DNA from: an uncultured Clostridia bacterium
Lineage (GTDB): Bacteria > Bacillota > Clostridia > Christensenellales > Borkfalkiaceae
NCBI GenBank assembly: GCA_959605945.1
Contig: CAUHGY010000030.1
Location: forward strand, 1-19,833
Length of the DNA stretch: 19,833 bases
Direction: 5' to 3'
In this document: in pieces, positions 6,073 through 13,249 of the stretch
Position numbering within the stretch: the first letter of the stretch is position 1
Layout of the letters: every line of letters starts with the position of its first letter
Position numbers and translations under genes: made by a program
The notes under the pieces: generated by a model
What the model saw: the letters and a program-made list of their open reading frames with translations, nothing else
Told to the model about the DNA's origin: nothing
Databases searched by the model: none

Positions 6073-8640
6073 TTATTTGGCGTCAAACCACGTCTTGCCC
6101 CAACCCGGCTCGACAGTAAGTTTAACAGGAAGTTCGACCGCATTTTCCATTTCGTGTATGAGAATTTCCAGCACTTTGTCTTTTTCGTTTTCAAAAGCGT
6201 CTGCAATCAATTCGTCATGCACCTGCAAAATCAGTTCCGAACGTAAATTCTCTTCTTTAAATCGCCTGTGCACGTTTATCATGGCAACCTTGATAATGTC
6301 TGCGCTGCTGCCCTGCAAAGGCATGTTCATGGCAACTCTTTCTCCGAACTGACGTGTATTGTAATTCGAAGAAGAAAGCTCTCTTATATATCTTTTGCGC
6401 CCGAACATGGTGACAGCATATCCGTTGGCTTTGGCAAACGCAACGTTTTTATCCATATATTCCTTTACTTCGGGATATTCTTTAAAATAAGCGCTGATAT
6501 ATTCTCTCGCCTGCGCGTTGGAAATTTTAAGATTTTTTGCAAGCCCGTATTCGCTTATGCCGTAAATTATTCCGAAGTTTACGGCTTTGGCGCTTCTGCG
6601 CATGACAGGCGTCACGTCGGCTTTTCTGACGCCGAAAACCTTCGCAGCGGTCTCCGCGTGAACGTCGTCCCCTTCTTTAAAAGCGTTTATAAGCGCTTTG
6701 CAGCCGGAAAACGCGGCAAGCAAGCGAAGTTCTATCTGCGAATAGTCGGCGCCCACAAGCAGACGGTCGTCGCTTTTGGGGACGAAAAACCGTCGTATTT
6801 CCTTGCCTTCGTCATCGCGGACGGGTATGTTCTGCAAATTGGGTTCTTTACTCGAAAGTCTGCCCGTTGCCGTGACCGTCTGATTAAACGACGTGTGAAT
6901 AAGCCCGGTCTTTCCGTCGATCAGCGGTTTGAATCCTTCGATATACGTAGATTGAAGTTTCTGTATCTGACGATAGCGCAGGATAAGAGGAATAACAGGA
7001 TGCTGATCTTCGTAACTTTCAAGAATTTCCGCAGAAGTCGAAAAACCCTTTTTGGTCTTTTTCCCCTTGCCTATCTTCAATTTCCCGAACAACAGATCTC
7101 CGAGCTGTTTGGGAGAATTTACATTTAATGTATCGTCTTCCGCAAGCTCCCTGATTTTGCTTTCAAGTTCGGCAAGAACCAGACCGTATTTCCTGCCCGT
7201 TTCGTTCATGCTTTTAACATCAACTTTGAACCCCGAAACTTCCATATCGTAAAGCACGTCCGAAAGCGGCAGCTCTATATCGCGGTAAAGTTTGTCCGAG
7301 CCGTCCTTTATGAGCGCGTCGTTAAACGCCGTAAAGCGCCTGTACAGCGCCACTGCGGGAAGACCGGGGTTGTCTCCGTATTCTTCCAGCAGGTCTTTCA
7401 GCTGTTCGCTGCCGCCTGTATAGTCGACAAGATACTTCATAAGCGCCACATCTTCGCACGGGCAACCGAGCTCTATGTCGGCATGTTCTTTAAGGTAATG
7501 CCGCAGACTTTTTTTGTCATAGACAACAAGACGCCCGTTCCCGCAAAAAATGCCCTTTACAGCCGCAAGCGCTTCTTCTTCGCCAACGCCGTCGTCAATC
7601 AAAGTCCGGCGCAGACGTATCGAATATTCTTTTCCGTTCCCGTATAAATTTATATAATCGCGGTCAATCACAACCGACTGTATTCTGCTTAAATCGATCT
7701 CCGAAAATTTATCGGCTTCGGTAATTTCAATAAATTCCGCTTCGGGCAGTTCTTCGGCAATGTCCGCCTTTTCTTTTTCCGGAGCGCTTTCGAACAGATC
7801 GTCGCGCTGCACAAAAGTTTTGAATTCGAGCTCCAAAAACTTTTTCCGCAATTCCGACGGAAAAACGCTCTTGACCCGCATGCTTTCCAAGTCTGCGTCA
7901 ACATCGCAGTCAAGCCTTATGGTTGCAAGCGTCCTCGACATATACGCCTGTTCTCTTCCGTTTTCGATCTTTTCTTTCAGTTTGCCTTTAAGCTCGTCGG
8001 TATGTCTGTAAAGATTGTCGATATCGCCGTAAGTCTGCAAAAGCGCAATCGCCGTCTTTTCTCCTACGCCGGCAACACCGGGGATATTATCCGAAGAATC
8101 CCCCATCAGCGCCTTTAATTCTATGACCTGAGACGGCGAAATACCCGTCTTTTCTTTAAAATTTTCCGCAGTATATATTTCCGTTTCGGTTATGCCCCTG
8201 CGGGTAAAACATACAGAAGTGTTGTCGTCAACCAGTTGAAACGAATCCTTATCGCCCGTATATATAACGGTAGGAATATCTGTGCTTTTTGCGATCGTGC
8301 CGATAATGTCATCCGCTTCCCAGCCTGCTTTTTCGACTGTTCTGACGCCCATTACATTCAACACTTCCTTCAAAAGCGGAATCTGCGGGCGAAGTTCATC
8401 GGGCATGGGTTTCCTTGTTCCCTTATATTCGCCGAACAATTCATGACGGAATGTGGGCGCTTTGACGTCAAACGCAACCGCAGCATAAGCAGGTTTAACG
8501 TCAGAAAGCATTTTAAAAAACATATTCATGAACCCGTAAACGGCGTTGGTGGGGGTGCCGTCTTTGGTGAGCAAAAGAGGCATTGCGTAAAATGCTCTGT
8601 TTATTAAGCTGTTTCCGTCGATAAGAACTAATTTTTCCAT
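6073..8640 (-). CDS. polA: DNA polymerase I
   Basis: This is a complete 855-residue Pol I. The 5'-3' exonuclease domain (1-290) has the metal-binding carboxylates in VLIDGN, the WEADD segment and GDSSDNIPGV. The middle domain (about 300-450) looks like a 3'-5' exonuclease but lacks the DxE pair (VVIDRD at 323-328 where DTET is expected), so proofreading is probably absent, as in Bst and Taq enzymes. The polymerase domain has motif A DYSQIELRLL (632-641), motif B RRSAKAVNFGIIYG (681-694) with Phe at the nucleotide-discrimination position, and motif C QVHDEL (806-811). It works in repair and Okazaki fragment processing. AAAGGAT precedes ATG 8640. coaE follows directly. Confidence 0.97.
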   Translation of the reverse strand: MEKLVLIDGNSLINRAFYAMPLLLTKDGTPTNAVYGFMNMFFKMLSDVKPAYAAVAFDVKAPTFRHELFGEYKGTRKPMPDELRPQIPLLKEVLNVMGVRTVEKAGWEADDIIGTIAKSTDIPTVIYTGDKDSFQLVDDNTSVCFTRRGITETEIYTAENFKEKTGISPSQVIELKALMGDSSDNIPGVAGVGEKTAIALLQTYGDIDNLYRHTDELKGKLKEKIENGREQAYMSRTLATIRLDCDVDADLESMRVKSVFPSELRKKFLELEFKTFVQRDDLFESAPEKEKADIAEELPEAEFIEITEADKFSEIDLSRIQSVVIDRDYINLYGNGKEYSIRLRRTLIDDGVGEEEALAAVKGIFCGNGRLVVYDKKSLRHYLKEHADIELGCPCEDVALMKYLVDYTGGSEQLKDLLEEYGDNPGLPAVALYRRFTAFNDALIKDGSDKLYRDIELPLSDVLYDMEVSGFKVDVKSMNETGRKYGLVLAELESKIRELAEDDTLNVNSPKQLGDLLFGKLKIGKGKKTKKGFSTSAEILESYEDQHPVIPLILRYRQIQKLQSTYIEGFKPLIDGKTGLIHTSFNQTVTATGRLSSKEPNLQNIPVRDDEGKEIRRFFVPKSDDRLLVGADYSQIELRLLAAFSGCKALINAFKEGDDVHAETAAKVFGVRKADVTPVMRRSAKAVNFGIIYGISEYGLAKNLKISNAQAREYISAYFKEYPEVKEYMDKNVAFAKANGYAVTMFGRKRYIRELSSSNYNTRQFGERVAMNMPLQGSSADIIKVAMINVHRRFKEENLRSELILQVHDELIADAFENEKDKVLEILIHEMENAVELPVKLTVEPGWGKTWFDAK

Positions 8641-8679
8641 AAAATCCTTTTGAACGCTTGATTTATCGCCCGTTTTATG

Positions 8680-8708
8680 ATATTATCATAAAGCAAGTGC
8701 GGAGGCAA
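8680..8708 (-). promoter_or_regulatory. promoter of polA-coaE
   Basis: Read leftward, this is TTGCCT (8708-8703), a 17-bp spacer and TAATAT (8685-8680) with extended TGA before it. It lies 40 bp upstream of the polA start. Confidence 0.6.
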
Positions 8709-8805
8709 ATATCCGATAAAATAATTCTACCACTAATTTTAACAAAAATACCGCTGCTTTGCAACAATAATGGATAGTTTTTCCGTTTTTGGGACAATCC
8801 GTTAC

Positions 8806-8892
8806 GCCGCTGTGGTGAAACTGGCAGACGCGCTGGACTCAAAATCCAGTGGTAGCGATACCGTGTCGGTTCGAGTCCGACCAGCGGCACCA
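8806..8892 (+). tRNA. tRNA-Leu, anticodon CAA
   Basis: The 87-nt class II tRNA folds normally. The acceptor stem GCCGCTG pairs with CAGCGGC, the discriminator is A, and CCA is encoded. The anticodon loop CTCAAAA gives CAA, reading UUG. A long variable arm and GGTTCGAGTCC T-arm are present. It is followed within 1 nt by a strong terminator. Confidence 0.97.
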
Positions 8893-8934
8893 AAGCCCCC
8901 GGACACCTTTTAAGGTGTCCGGGGGCTTTTCGTT
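8892..8934 (+). terminator. tRNA-Leu terminator
   Basis: A very stable hairpin, with AAAGCCCCCGGACACCTT pairing with its complement ending GGGGGCTTT, begins at the CCA end and is followed by TTTTCGTTT. Confidence 0.9.
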
Positions 8935-9022
8935 TCGGCGGTCACCCGACGAGAACAGACGTTCGATGCTTTGCATCATCGTAGCTTATGCGGAGATGCG
9001 TAAGGATTTGATACACCCTTGA

Positions 9023-9157
9023 CGGACGGAGGCGTACCGCAAGAGTCTCCGCGCAGCGTTCTCCATGGTTCTTCAGGATACATGGCTGTTTGAGGGTACT
9101 ATCAGGGAAAATATCGCCTACGGAAAGGAAGGCGTCGCTGACGACGAGATAACGTAG
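9023..9157 (+). pseudogene. ABC exporter ATPase fragment (MsbA/BmrA type)
   Basis: In one frame the sequence reads as the Q-loop region of a multidrug-type ABC exporter: SLRAAFSMV at about 9044-9070, then LQDTWLFEGTIRENIAYG (9071-9124), then KEGVADDEIT and a TAG at 9155. This is the standard segment after Walker A in such ATPases. Nothing recognisable as the P-loop precedes it, a TGA stands in frame at 9020, and the downstream signature motif and Walker B are absent. It is therefore a remnant of about 45 codons. It ends exactly where an unrelated palindromic operator begins, which suggests a deletion or rearrangement breakpoint at about 9155. Confidence 0.75.
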
Positions 9158-9172
9158 TTGCGCACGCAACTA
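9155..9172. promoter_or_regulatory. orphan MarR-type operator
   Basis: TAGTTGCGCACGCAACTA is an 18-bp palindrome with 8-bp perfect arms. Sequences of this TAGTTG...CAACTA type are typical of MarR-family operators in front of marR-ABC exporter operons; this is family knowledge. Here no marR gene follows. Confidence 0.5.
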
Positions 9173-9173
9173 T

Positions 9174-9202
9174 ATTTTATGTCATATAGAGCAATTTGTC
9201 AA
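9174..9202 (-). promoter_or_regulatory. orphan leftward promoter
   Basis: Read leftward, this is TTGACA (9202-9197), a 17-bp spacer and TAAAAT (9179-9174), immediately followed by the palindrome at 9172-9155. That is the expected arrangement for a repressor-controlled promoter. Downstream is only antisense of the ABC fragment. Confidence 0.6.
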
Positions 9203-9453
9203 CACAGCGGCATAAAATATAAATTAAATTTTATGTTTGCCGTACCGAAAACGCGTCCGTTCTTTATGAAAGCAACTGCCACCGAAAAGTCAACTTCCGA
9301 ATGACAGCCTTATGCGTTTTTGCAAACGCTTGATCGGAAATTCGTCCGCTGCGCGTCAACATTCATCATCGCTTTTAAAAACATTTAAAGATAACAACGT
9401 CCAAACGGCGGAAAAACCGTCGAAAACATTTAAATGCATATTATCTCTGCAAC
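9203..9453. other. non-coding accessory stretch
   Basis: No gene is seen. An A+T-rich inverted repeat lies at 9211-9235 (CATAAAAT with ATTTTATG, 9-nt spacer). The 12-mer AAAACATTTAAA occurs twice (9378-9389 and 9423-9434). GCGTTT and AAACGC pair at 9314-9329. Confidence 0.4.
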
Positions 9454-9486
9454 AAAAAATCTCTCTGAAACATGTCTCAGAGAGAT
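9454..9486 (-). terminator. leftward intrinsic terminator
   Basis: ATCTCTCTGA (9459-9468) and TCAGAGAGAT (9477-9486) form a 10-bp stem. Read leftward it is followed by TTTTTTG. It would end transcripts entering from the Rhs region. Confidence 0.7.
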
Positions 9487-9538
9487 AGAATTAACCTATA
9501 CGTTTTTTCACCTTCCTATTTGTTCCATAGGGATAGAT

Positions 9539-9575
9539 AAAAAGAAAAACGACGTAACCGTTTTGGTTACGCCGT
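9539..9575 (-). terminator. second leftward intrinsic terminator
   Basis: An 11-bp stem with one G-T pair (9549-9559 with 9565-9575) closes a 5-nt loop. Leftward it is followed by a T-rich run (TTTTTCTTTTT). It lies 28 nt after the end of the displaced C-terminal fragment at 9603. Confidence 0.75.
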
Positions 9576-9602
9576 CTTGCGATATAATTATTTAATTCTG
9601 TT

Positions 9603-9709
9603 TTAATCCTTGTCTTTCCCTGACTTCAAGTCTTCATACCCTTTTCGGATAAAATCCACCTTTGTTATTCCGTATTCTTTAAGGAAAGCGATTATTTCAT
9701 CGAAAAGAA
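9603..9709 (-). pseudogene. C-terminal fragment of an unidentified small protein
   Basis: One frame ends at TAA 9603 and reads GVLFDEIIAFLKEYGITK, then about 18 more residues ending in a lysine/aspartate tail (SGKDKD). The frame is not continuous with the Rhs fragment just upstream and has no start of its own in a good context. The acidic, short, helix-rich end and its position after Rhs sequence suggest the tail of an old immunity gene, which is inference. The tail resembles the end of the protein at 10072 (EGSGKDD). Confidence 0.45.
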
Positions 9710-9907
9710 CCCCCGATACGTCGTAGGATTGCCCATTAGGTCGTATACACAAGATTGACCGTTATACGATACTATTTGGTCGCCGTTATAGATATATTCT
9801 TTATCCGTAGATTCATGTTCTTCGATTAAAGTATTATCTTTTAACGTAAAGGCAAACTCTCTTCTCTTAACGATATTACCGTTATTATCATATACAAAAA
9901 CATAGGT
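9710..9907 (-). pseudogene. displaced Rhs/YD-repeat fragment
   Basis: Sixty-six codons read as YD-repeat protein: VYDNNGNIVKRREF near the start and CVYDLMGNPTTYRG at the end. Upstream the frame meets TAA at 9908-9910 (GAC TAA ACC), and downstream it hits TAA at 9692 after leaving the repeat. Neither a start nor the Rhs core is present. Such broken Rhs pieces are commonly left downstream of Rhs loci after tip exchange. At about 9710 it joins, out of frame, another C-terminal fragment. Confidence 0.7.
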
Positions 9908-9930
9908 TTAGTCAAGCGTTTTCGAATATG

Positions 9931-9966
9931 GTAAAAGGTCGCAGAATTTCTCCTACGACCTTTTAC
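9931..9966. repeat. inverted repeat / possible terminator hairpin
   Basis: GTAAAAGGTCG (9931-9941) and CGACCTTTTAC (9956-9966) form a perfect 11-bp stem with a 14-nt loop. It overlaps the stop of the 38-codon reading frame upstream. There is no strong T-run on either side, so it may be a bidirectional terminator or RNA stabiliser. Confidence 0.5.
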
Positions 9967-10079
9967 ACTGCATATACATCATATAACCAACAATACTGTC
10001 TGTAAAACAATAATGCATCATCTAAAATTATACCATTATCATTTCCGTCAAAATAAAGCGATGTAACAGTTTTAATCAT
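9963..10079 (-). CDS. possible 38-residue small protein coupled to the immunity-like gene
   Basis: ATG at 10079 overlaps the TAA of the upstream gene (GATGATTAA), the usual sign of translational coupling, and purine-rich GGAAGCGGGAAAG precedes it. The product begins MIKTVTSLYFDGNDNG and ends in an aromatic-rich stretch (FYRQYCWLYDVYAV). I do not recognise a family. It may be a real small protein or the remnant of a longer gene cut at the hairpin 9931-9966. Confidence 0.35.
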   Translation of the reverse strand: MIKTVTSLYFDGNDNGIILDDALLFYRQYCWLYDVYAV

Positions 10080-10386
10080 CTTTCCCGCTTCCTTCAAGAT
10101 AACTCCTTAGATATTCCTTTACTATATTCACTTGTTCTTTATAAGTTTTTCCTGGTAATGCAACATTATCAAGCAAATTTATCATATTCCGGTGGTCGTT
10201 ATTCTTAATTATATTTATATAAAACCTATCTTCTCTATAGTTAAAACCAACTTCAATCTTTAGTTCGTTTTTAGCATACAGAATAGAAGGGACTTCAAAA
10301 TGTTTTAAGTCAAACTTGTATATGAAACCATAATCATTCATAAAGTCAAAATCTTCCTTTAATTTCATGTAAATAGATTTAAACAT
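10072..10386 (-). CDS. hypothetical protein, candidate immunity protein for the Rhs tip
   Basis: This is a 104-residue protein from ATG 10386, which has AGGAG 5 nt upstream; a GTG at 10392 overlaps that site and is unlikely. It is soluble, rich in Asp, Glu, Lys and Tyr, and has no signal peptide or membrane segment. The predicted pattern is mixed (for example IEVGFNYREDRFYINII in the middle, then a helical C-terminus). No family is recognised. It lies directly downstream of the Rhs C-terminal domain on the same strand, where polymorphic toxin systems place the cognate immunity gene. Base composition is A+T-rich, like the Rhs tip. The immunity role is inferred from position only. Confidence 0.55.
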   Translation of the reverse strand: MFKSIYMKLKEDFDFMNDYGFIYKFDLKHFEVPSILYAKNELKIEVGFNYREDRFYINIIKNNDHRNMINLLDNVALPGKTYKEQVNIVKEYLRSYLEGSGKDD

Positions 10387-10413
10387 AAACACTCCTATTA
10401 ATATAAAATATTA

Positions 10414-10467
10414 AGGCGAAAATCATTAGGTTTTTGCTTTGATGCTAACTTTATTTGATTTTCGCCT
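10414..10467. repeat. 12-bp inverted repeat between Rhs tip and downstream gene
   Basis: AGGCGAAAATCA (10414-10425) and TGATTTTCGCCT (10456-10467) are perfect inverted copies, 30 nt apart. Read leftward, the first copy carries AAGGAGG with no start codon at a useful distance. It could be a hairpin that tunes immunity expression or a scar of tip exchange. Confidence 0.55.
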
Positions 10468-10481
10468 CCTTAATTTATTAA

Positions 10482-12218
10482 TTAAAACAAATTAATAACA
10501 AACCTATATGCTTTCTTTGCAATTAAAGCAAGTTCTTTGCCATATGAACCCGTTGCGGGTCCGCCTAAATTATATATCGTACCACCATATTTCATTACAT
10601 TGCTTATATAAGTATAGTTATGCGCCCATCCAAGTTTTGACGTTAATGTTTTACCTAATATTTTCTCAATCCCTTTATATCCAGGCAAACCATTATAATA
10701 TGCAAGTCCTCTTTCAATTGCAGCATCCTTAAAAGAATCCATTTTTCCTATCAAAATTCCTTGTTTCGCAATTTTTGAATAATGGATAGAATTATATATT
10801 TTTCCACCAAGCATACCACCAATGATACTTCCAATGGCTGCGCCAAGTTCAAAGCTACCGCCCAACGCCTCGCTAATATAGCCACCAGCAATACCCAGTG
10901 TACCCGAACCAATTAAACTTGCACCAAGTCCTTGCATACCAGGGACAAAACATAAAGCTATGCCAGCAACAATATCTAATCCAGACGAAATTAGGCTTGC
11001 TATTTTACTGTCAACGCCTGCTGCCGTCATAATGTTAGAAGCTGTAATTGAGACGCCGCCAACAATAAGTGCCGCACCTATAGCCTGTCCGCCGGGAACA
11101 AAGCATAATATCACGCCACCGACCAAAGACAAGCCGCCCAATAGCCAACTCCAAAAATCATTCCCGTTAGGGTCAACATTGGAAACTGGATTATTTCCGC
11201 AGTATGCGTAAAGGTTCAACCCATTGATGGTTTCAGAATTGAGATATTCAATTCCGTCAATCGTTATAAATCTACCGAGCTCAGGGTCATAATATCTCGT
11301 CTTAAGGAAGTACAGTTTTGTTTCGGTATCGTAATAATATCCACGATATCTAAACGGGTTAAGATTACCGATATGATTCACATCTGATATAAGCGTACCG
11401 TTATTATCCACCACGGACACATTGCCCCATGCGTCATAGGTTTTGTCAAGTGTTTTGTTATCCTCACGCACAAGTCGGTTAAGCGCATCGTATTGATAAC
11501 GGATAGCAAGTTCGCCGTTTTCATATACCTTTTCGATGTTACCCATTTTATCGTATGCGTATCGAACACTGTCTTTGATTTGATAAGTACCCTTCGTTTT
11601 GTCCCCAAACCAAACTGTGCTCGGCATATTCGTAGCATGGTCGCCAACTTTACGATAAGAGATATTCTCTTCGCAAACTTTAACGTTGTTGATATAGAGC
11701 GATTTACCCCTATTTCTACCTTGAACGTCAGTTTCAGGTTTAATCAACACGCTACCAATTGCAATACTTTCCAAAGTGTGTAACGAGTGCGTTTTATAGG
11801 TATAATCGTAAACTTGAGATACGGGACCTACAATCGTTTTCTTCTTAATGTTTCCGAGGTCATCGTAGGTAAAACTTTCGCCATAACCGCTGGAAATTTG
11901 CACATCGCTATCGTCCACTTCGTAAACTGCCGTTACGTTGTCCAAATCATCTCGCTCATACTTGTAGTTTTTCCCCGTAACTTTATCTTTCAACGTATCA
12001 AGTTGACCTTTCTTATCGTAAGCATTTTCAAGCTGAACGACGCAGTTTGCCGTCAATTTCAGCAAATTACCCTTACCGTCCTTTTCGCTTACAAATACGT
12101 CTCCCGATTGATACGTTGCCGTTACGGTTTCTTTCGCTACTGCGCCGTAACTATCCTGCGTTTCCGTATAATCGTATTTTACATACTCTTCAACGCCATT
12201 AAGCTCAACTGTTTTCTT
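10482..12218 (-). pseudogene. N-terminally truncated Rhs protein with C-terminal variable (toxin-like) domain
   Basis: The frame is open from 12218 to TAA 10482 (578 codons) but has no ATG near its beginning; the first plausible start is TTG 12065 (527 residues). From that TTG, YD repeats occupy about 30-235 (for example YAYDKMGNIEKVYENG). The Rhs-associated core (about 236-302) includes RYRGYYYDTETKLYFLKTRYY and ends in NPVSNVDPNGND. The core is followed by a hydrophobic, glycine-rich linker (303-425) containing two related copies of an LCFVPG segment. A terminal domain of about 95 residues (KIAKQGILIGK to the end) has no family I recognise. The usual long N-terminal repeat shell and export signals are missing, and the open frame begins 7 nt after the stop of the YhcH-family gene. 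It is probably a displaced tip or a broken gene, possibly still translated by read-on from yhcH. Confidence 0.8.
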
Positions 12219-12225
12219 TTAATCT

Positions 12226-12669
12226 TTACGGTTTTTTTATCTTGACGATGACCTTCAAAATCATTTGCGGAGAAGATGCCGCTCCGCCCGCCATATGCGG
12301 CTCTTCCGCATCAAATTCGATTGCCTGCATTTTCCCGTAGACAACCGAAGAATACGAATCGCCTTTTAAAAGCTCGTAATCTCCGTCTTTATCGTAAACT
12401 TTTGTCACCGCCATACCGTCTTTATCGCCGTAATATATCTTTTCTTCCCCGTCTATCAAAACGTGCAAGTCTATATAATCCCTGTGGCTTTCAAACACCC
12501 CGTCAAAACTTTCCCCCGTCTTTAACGCCACGACGTTGACATACAGATTTTCATTGAAATCGTGACGGCCCTTCGGCGTGTTTTCGTCTGTCTCGGTTAT
12601 AAAACGGAATACTTTGTCTCCGTCGTTTATTCTTTTCAGATAACTTTTCAAATCGGTAATTTTTTTCAT
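12226..12669 (-). CDS. YhcH/YjgK/YiaL (EbgC-like) family protein
   Basis: The 147-residue protein matches the DUF386/YhcH cupin-like family, with its hallmark ESHRDYIDLHVLIDGEE (60-76) and a later EPHMAGG (123-129) contributing metal-site histidines. Relatives include EbgC and the sialic-acid-operon protein YhcH, which are thought to act on sugar anomers or isomers. ATG 12669 has GAGG upstream. It is the last intact gene of a leftward group with two small proteins upstream. The Rhs fragment begins just after its stop, so a recombination event landed at its 3' end without breaking it. Confidence 0.9.
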   Translation of the reverse strand: MKKITDLKSYLKRINDGDKVFRFITETDENTPKGRHDFNENLYVNVVALKTGESFDGVFESHRDYIDLHVLIDGEEKIYYGDKDGMAVTKVYDKDGDYELLKGDSYSSVVYGKMQAIEFDAEEPHMAGGAASSPQMILKVIVKIKKP

Positions 12670-12732
12670 CTCAACCTCATATTAAATAACTTTTTCACGC
12701 TTTCGCCCGCAGATCGATTTGCCGCCCGATCT

Positions 12733-12758
12733 TCGGTTCTTTTAAAAATACGAACCGA
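12733..12758. repeat. small inverted repeat in the gap before yhcH
   Basis: TCGGTTC (12733-12739) and GAACCGA (12752-12758) pair around a 12-nt A+T-rich loop. The 116-nt gap separates the yhcH-family gene from the gene upstream. It may be a processing or attenuation hairpin; there is no T-run. Confidence 0.35.
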
Positions 12759-12785
12759 CCCAACCGGCCTGTATTCCGAATACCG

Positions 12786-13229
12786 TTATTTACGCGTTGT
12801 ATACGACAAATAACATTTTGCTTTATCTACTTCGGAATAATCTTCGCGCAATACGTCTATGCCGTATTTTTTCAAAACCCTTGAATAAAGAAGTTTGCAA
12901 TGTCCGCAATAATCGTAATACGGATCCATATACGACAGACTGTTAAGCATGCCTCTCGACGGGCACTTGTGCATATCGATAGAAAACGTGCCGTTTTCTT
13001 CATCCAAGGTCATGGTAAAATCACACGCTTCTTCGTTCAACGATTTTGACCAGTACTCAAAACACCCTTTTATGCCGCCGTTGTTTCTGACCGCGGCGCC
13101 CAATCTCGGTTCGACGTATTTATCGGAAACGTGTTCCCAATATTTAATTACTTCGTCTCTGCCCTTGATCTCTTCCAGATATTTGAACAGTTCGCTGTAA
13201 AGCGGTATAAACTCCGTGCATGAAATCAT
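12786..13229 (-). CDS. small cysteine-containing protein, possible ATC-hydrolase family
   Basis: The protein has 147 residues. ATG 13229 has AGGAG 7 nt upstream. Visible features are HKCP (87-90), DYCGHC (106-111) with a CxxC, and a C-terminal segment with a further cysteine (KAKCYLSY). The layout resembles the family named L-2-amino-thiazoline-4-carboxylic acid hydrolase, common in Clostridia and mostly of unknown function. I recall the resemblance but cannot confirm it. It has the same general plan as the protein encoded 20 nt upstream (a CP motif, then an aromatic helix, then a terminal strand), so the two may be ancient paralogues. The YhcH neighbour hints at a small-molecule catabolic role. 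Confidence 0.6.
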   Translation of the reverse strand: MISCTEFIPLYSELFKYLEEIKGRDEVIKYWEHVSDKYVEPRLGAAVRNNGGIKGCFEYWSKSLNEEACDFTMTLDEENGTFSIDMHKCPSRGMLNSLSYMDPYYDYCGHCKLLYSRVLKKYGIDVLREDYSEVDKAKCYLSYTTRK

Positions 13230-13249
13230 AAAACGCTCCTGTTTCCCGA

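Noticed and set aside
6268..7128. 286-codon rightward frame
   Set aside because: It lies wholly antisense to polA, whose motifs are complete; it has no family resemblance.
8675..8893. 72-codon leftward frame containing GLEPTRYRYHWILSPARLPV
   Set aside because: It is the antisense of tRNA-Leu, a well-known spurious protein.
8942..9169. 75-codon leftward frame
   Set aside because: It is antisense to the ABC exporter fragment and starts inside the operator palindrome.
9314..9329. GCGTTT/AAACGC inverted repeat as a LacI-type operator
   Set aside because: There is no promoter or gene next to it, and the arms are only 6 bp.
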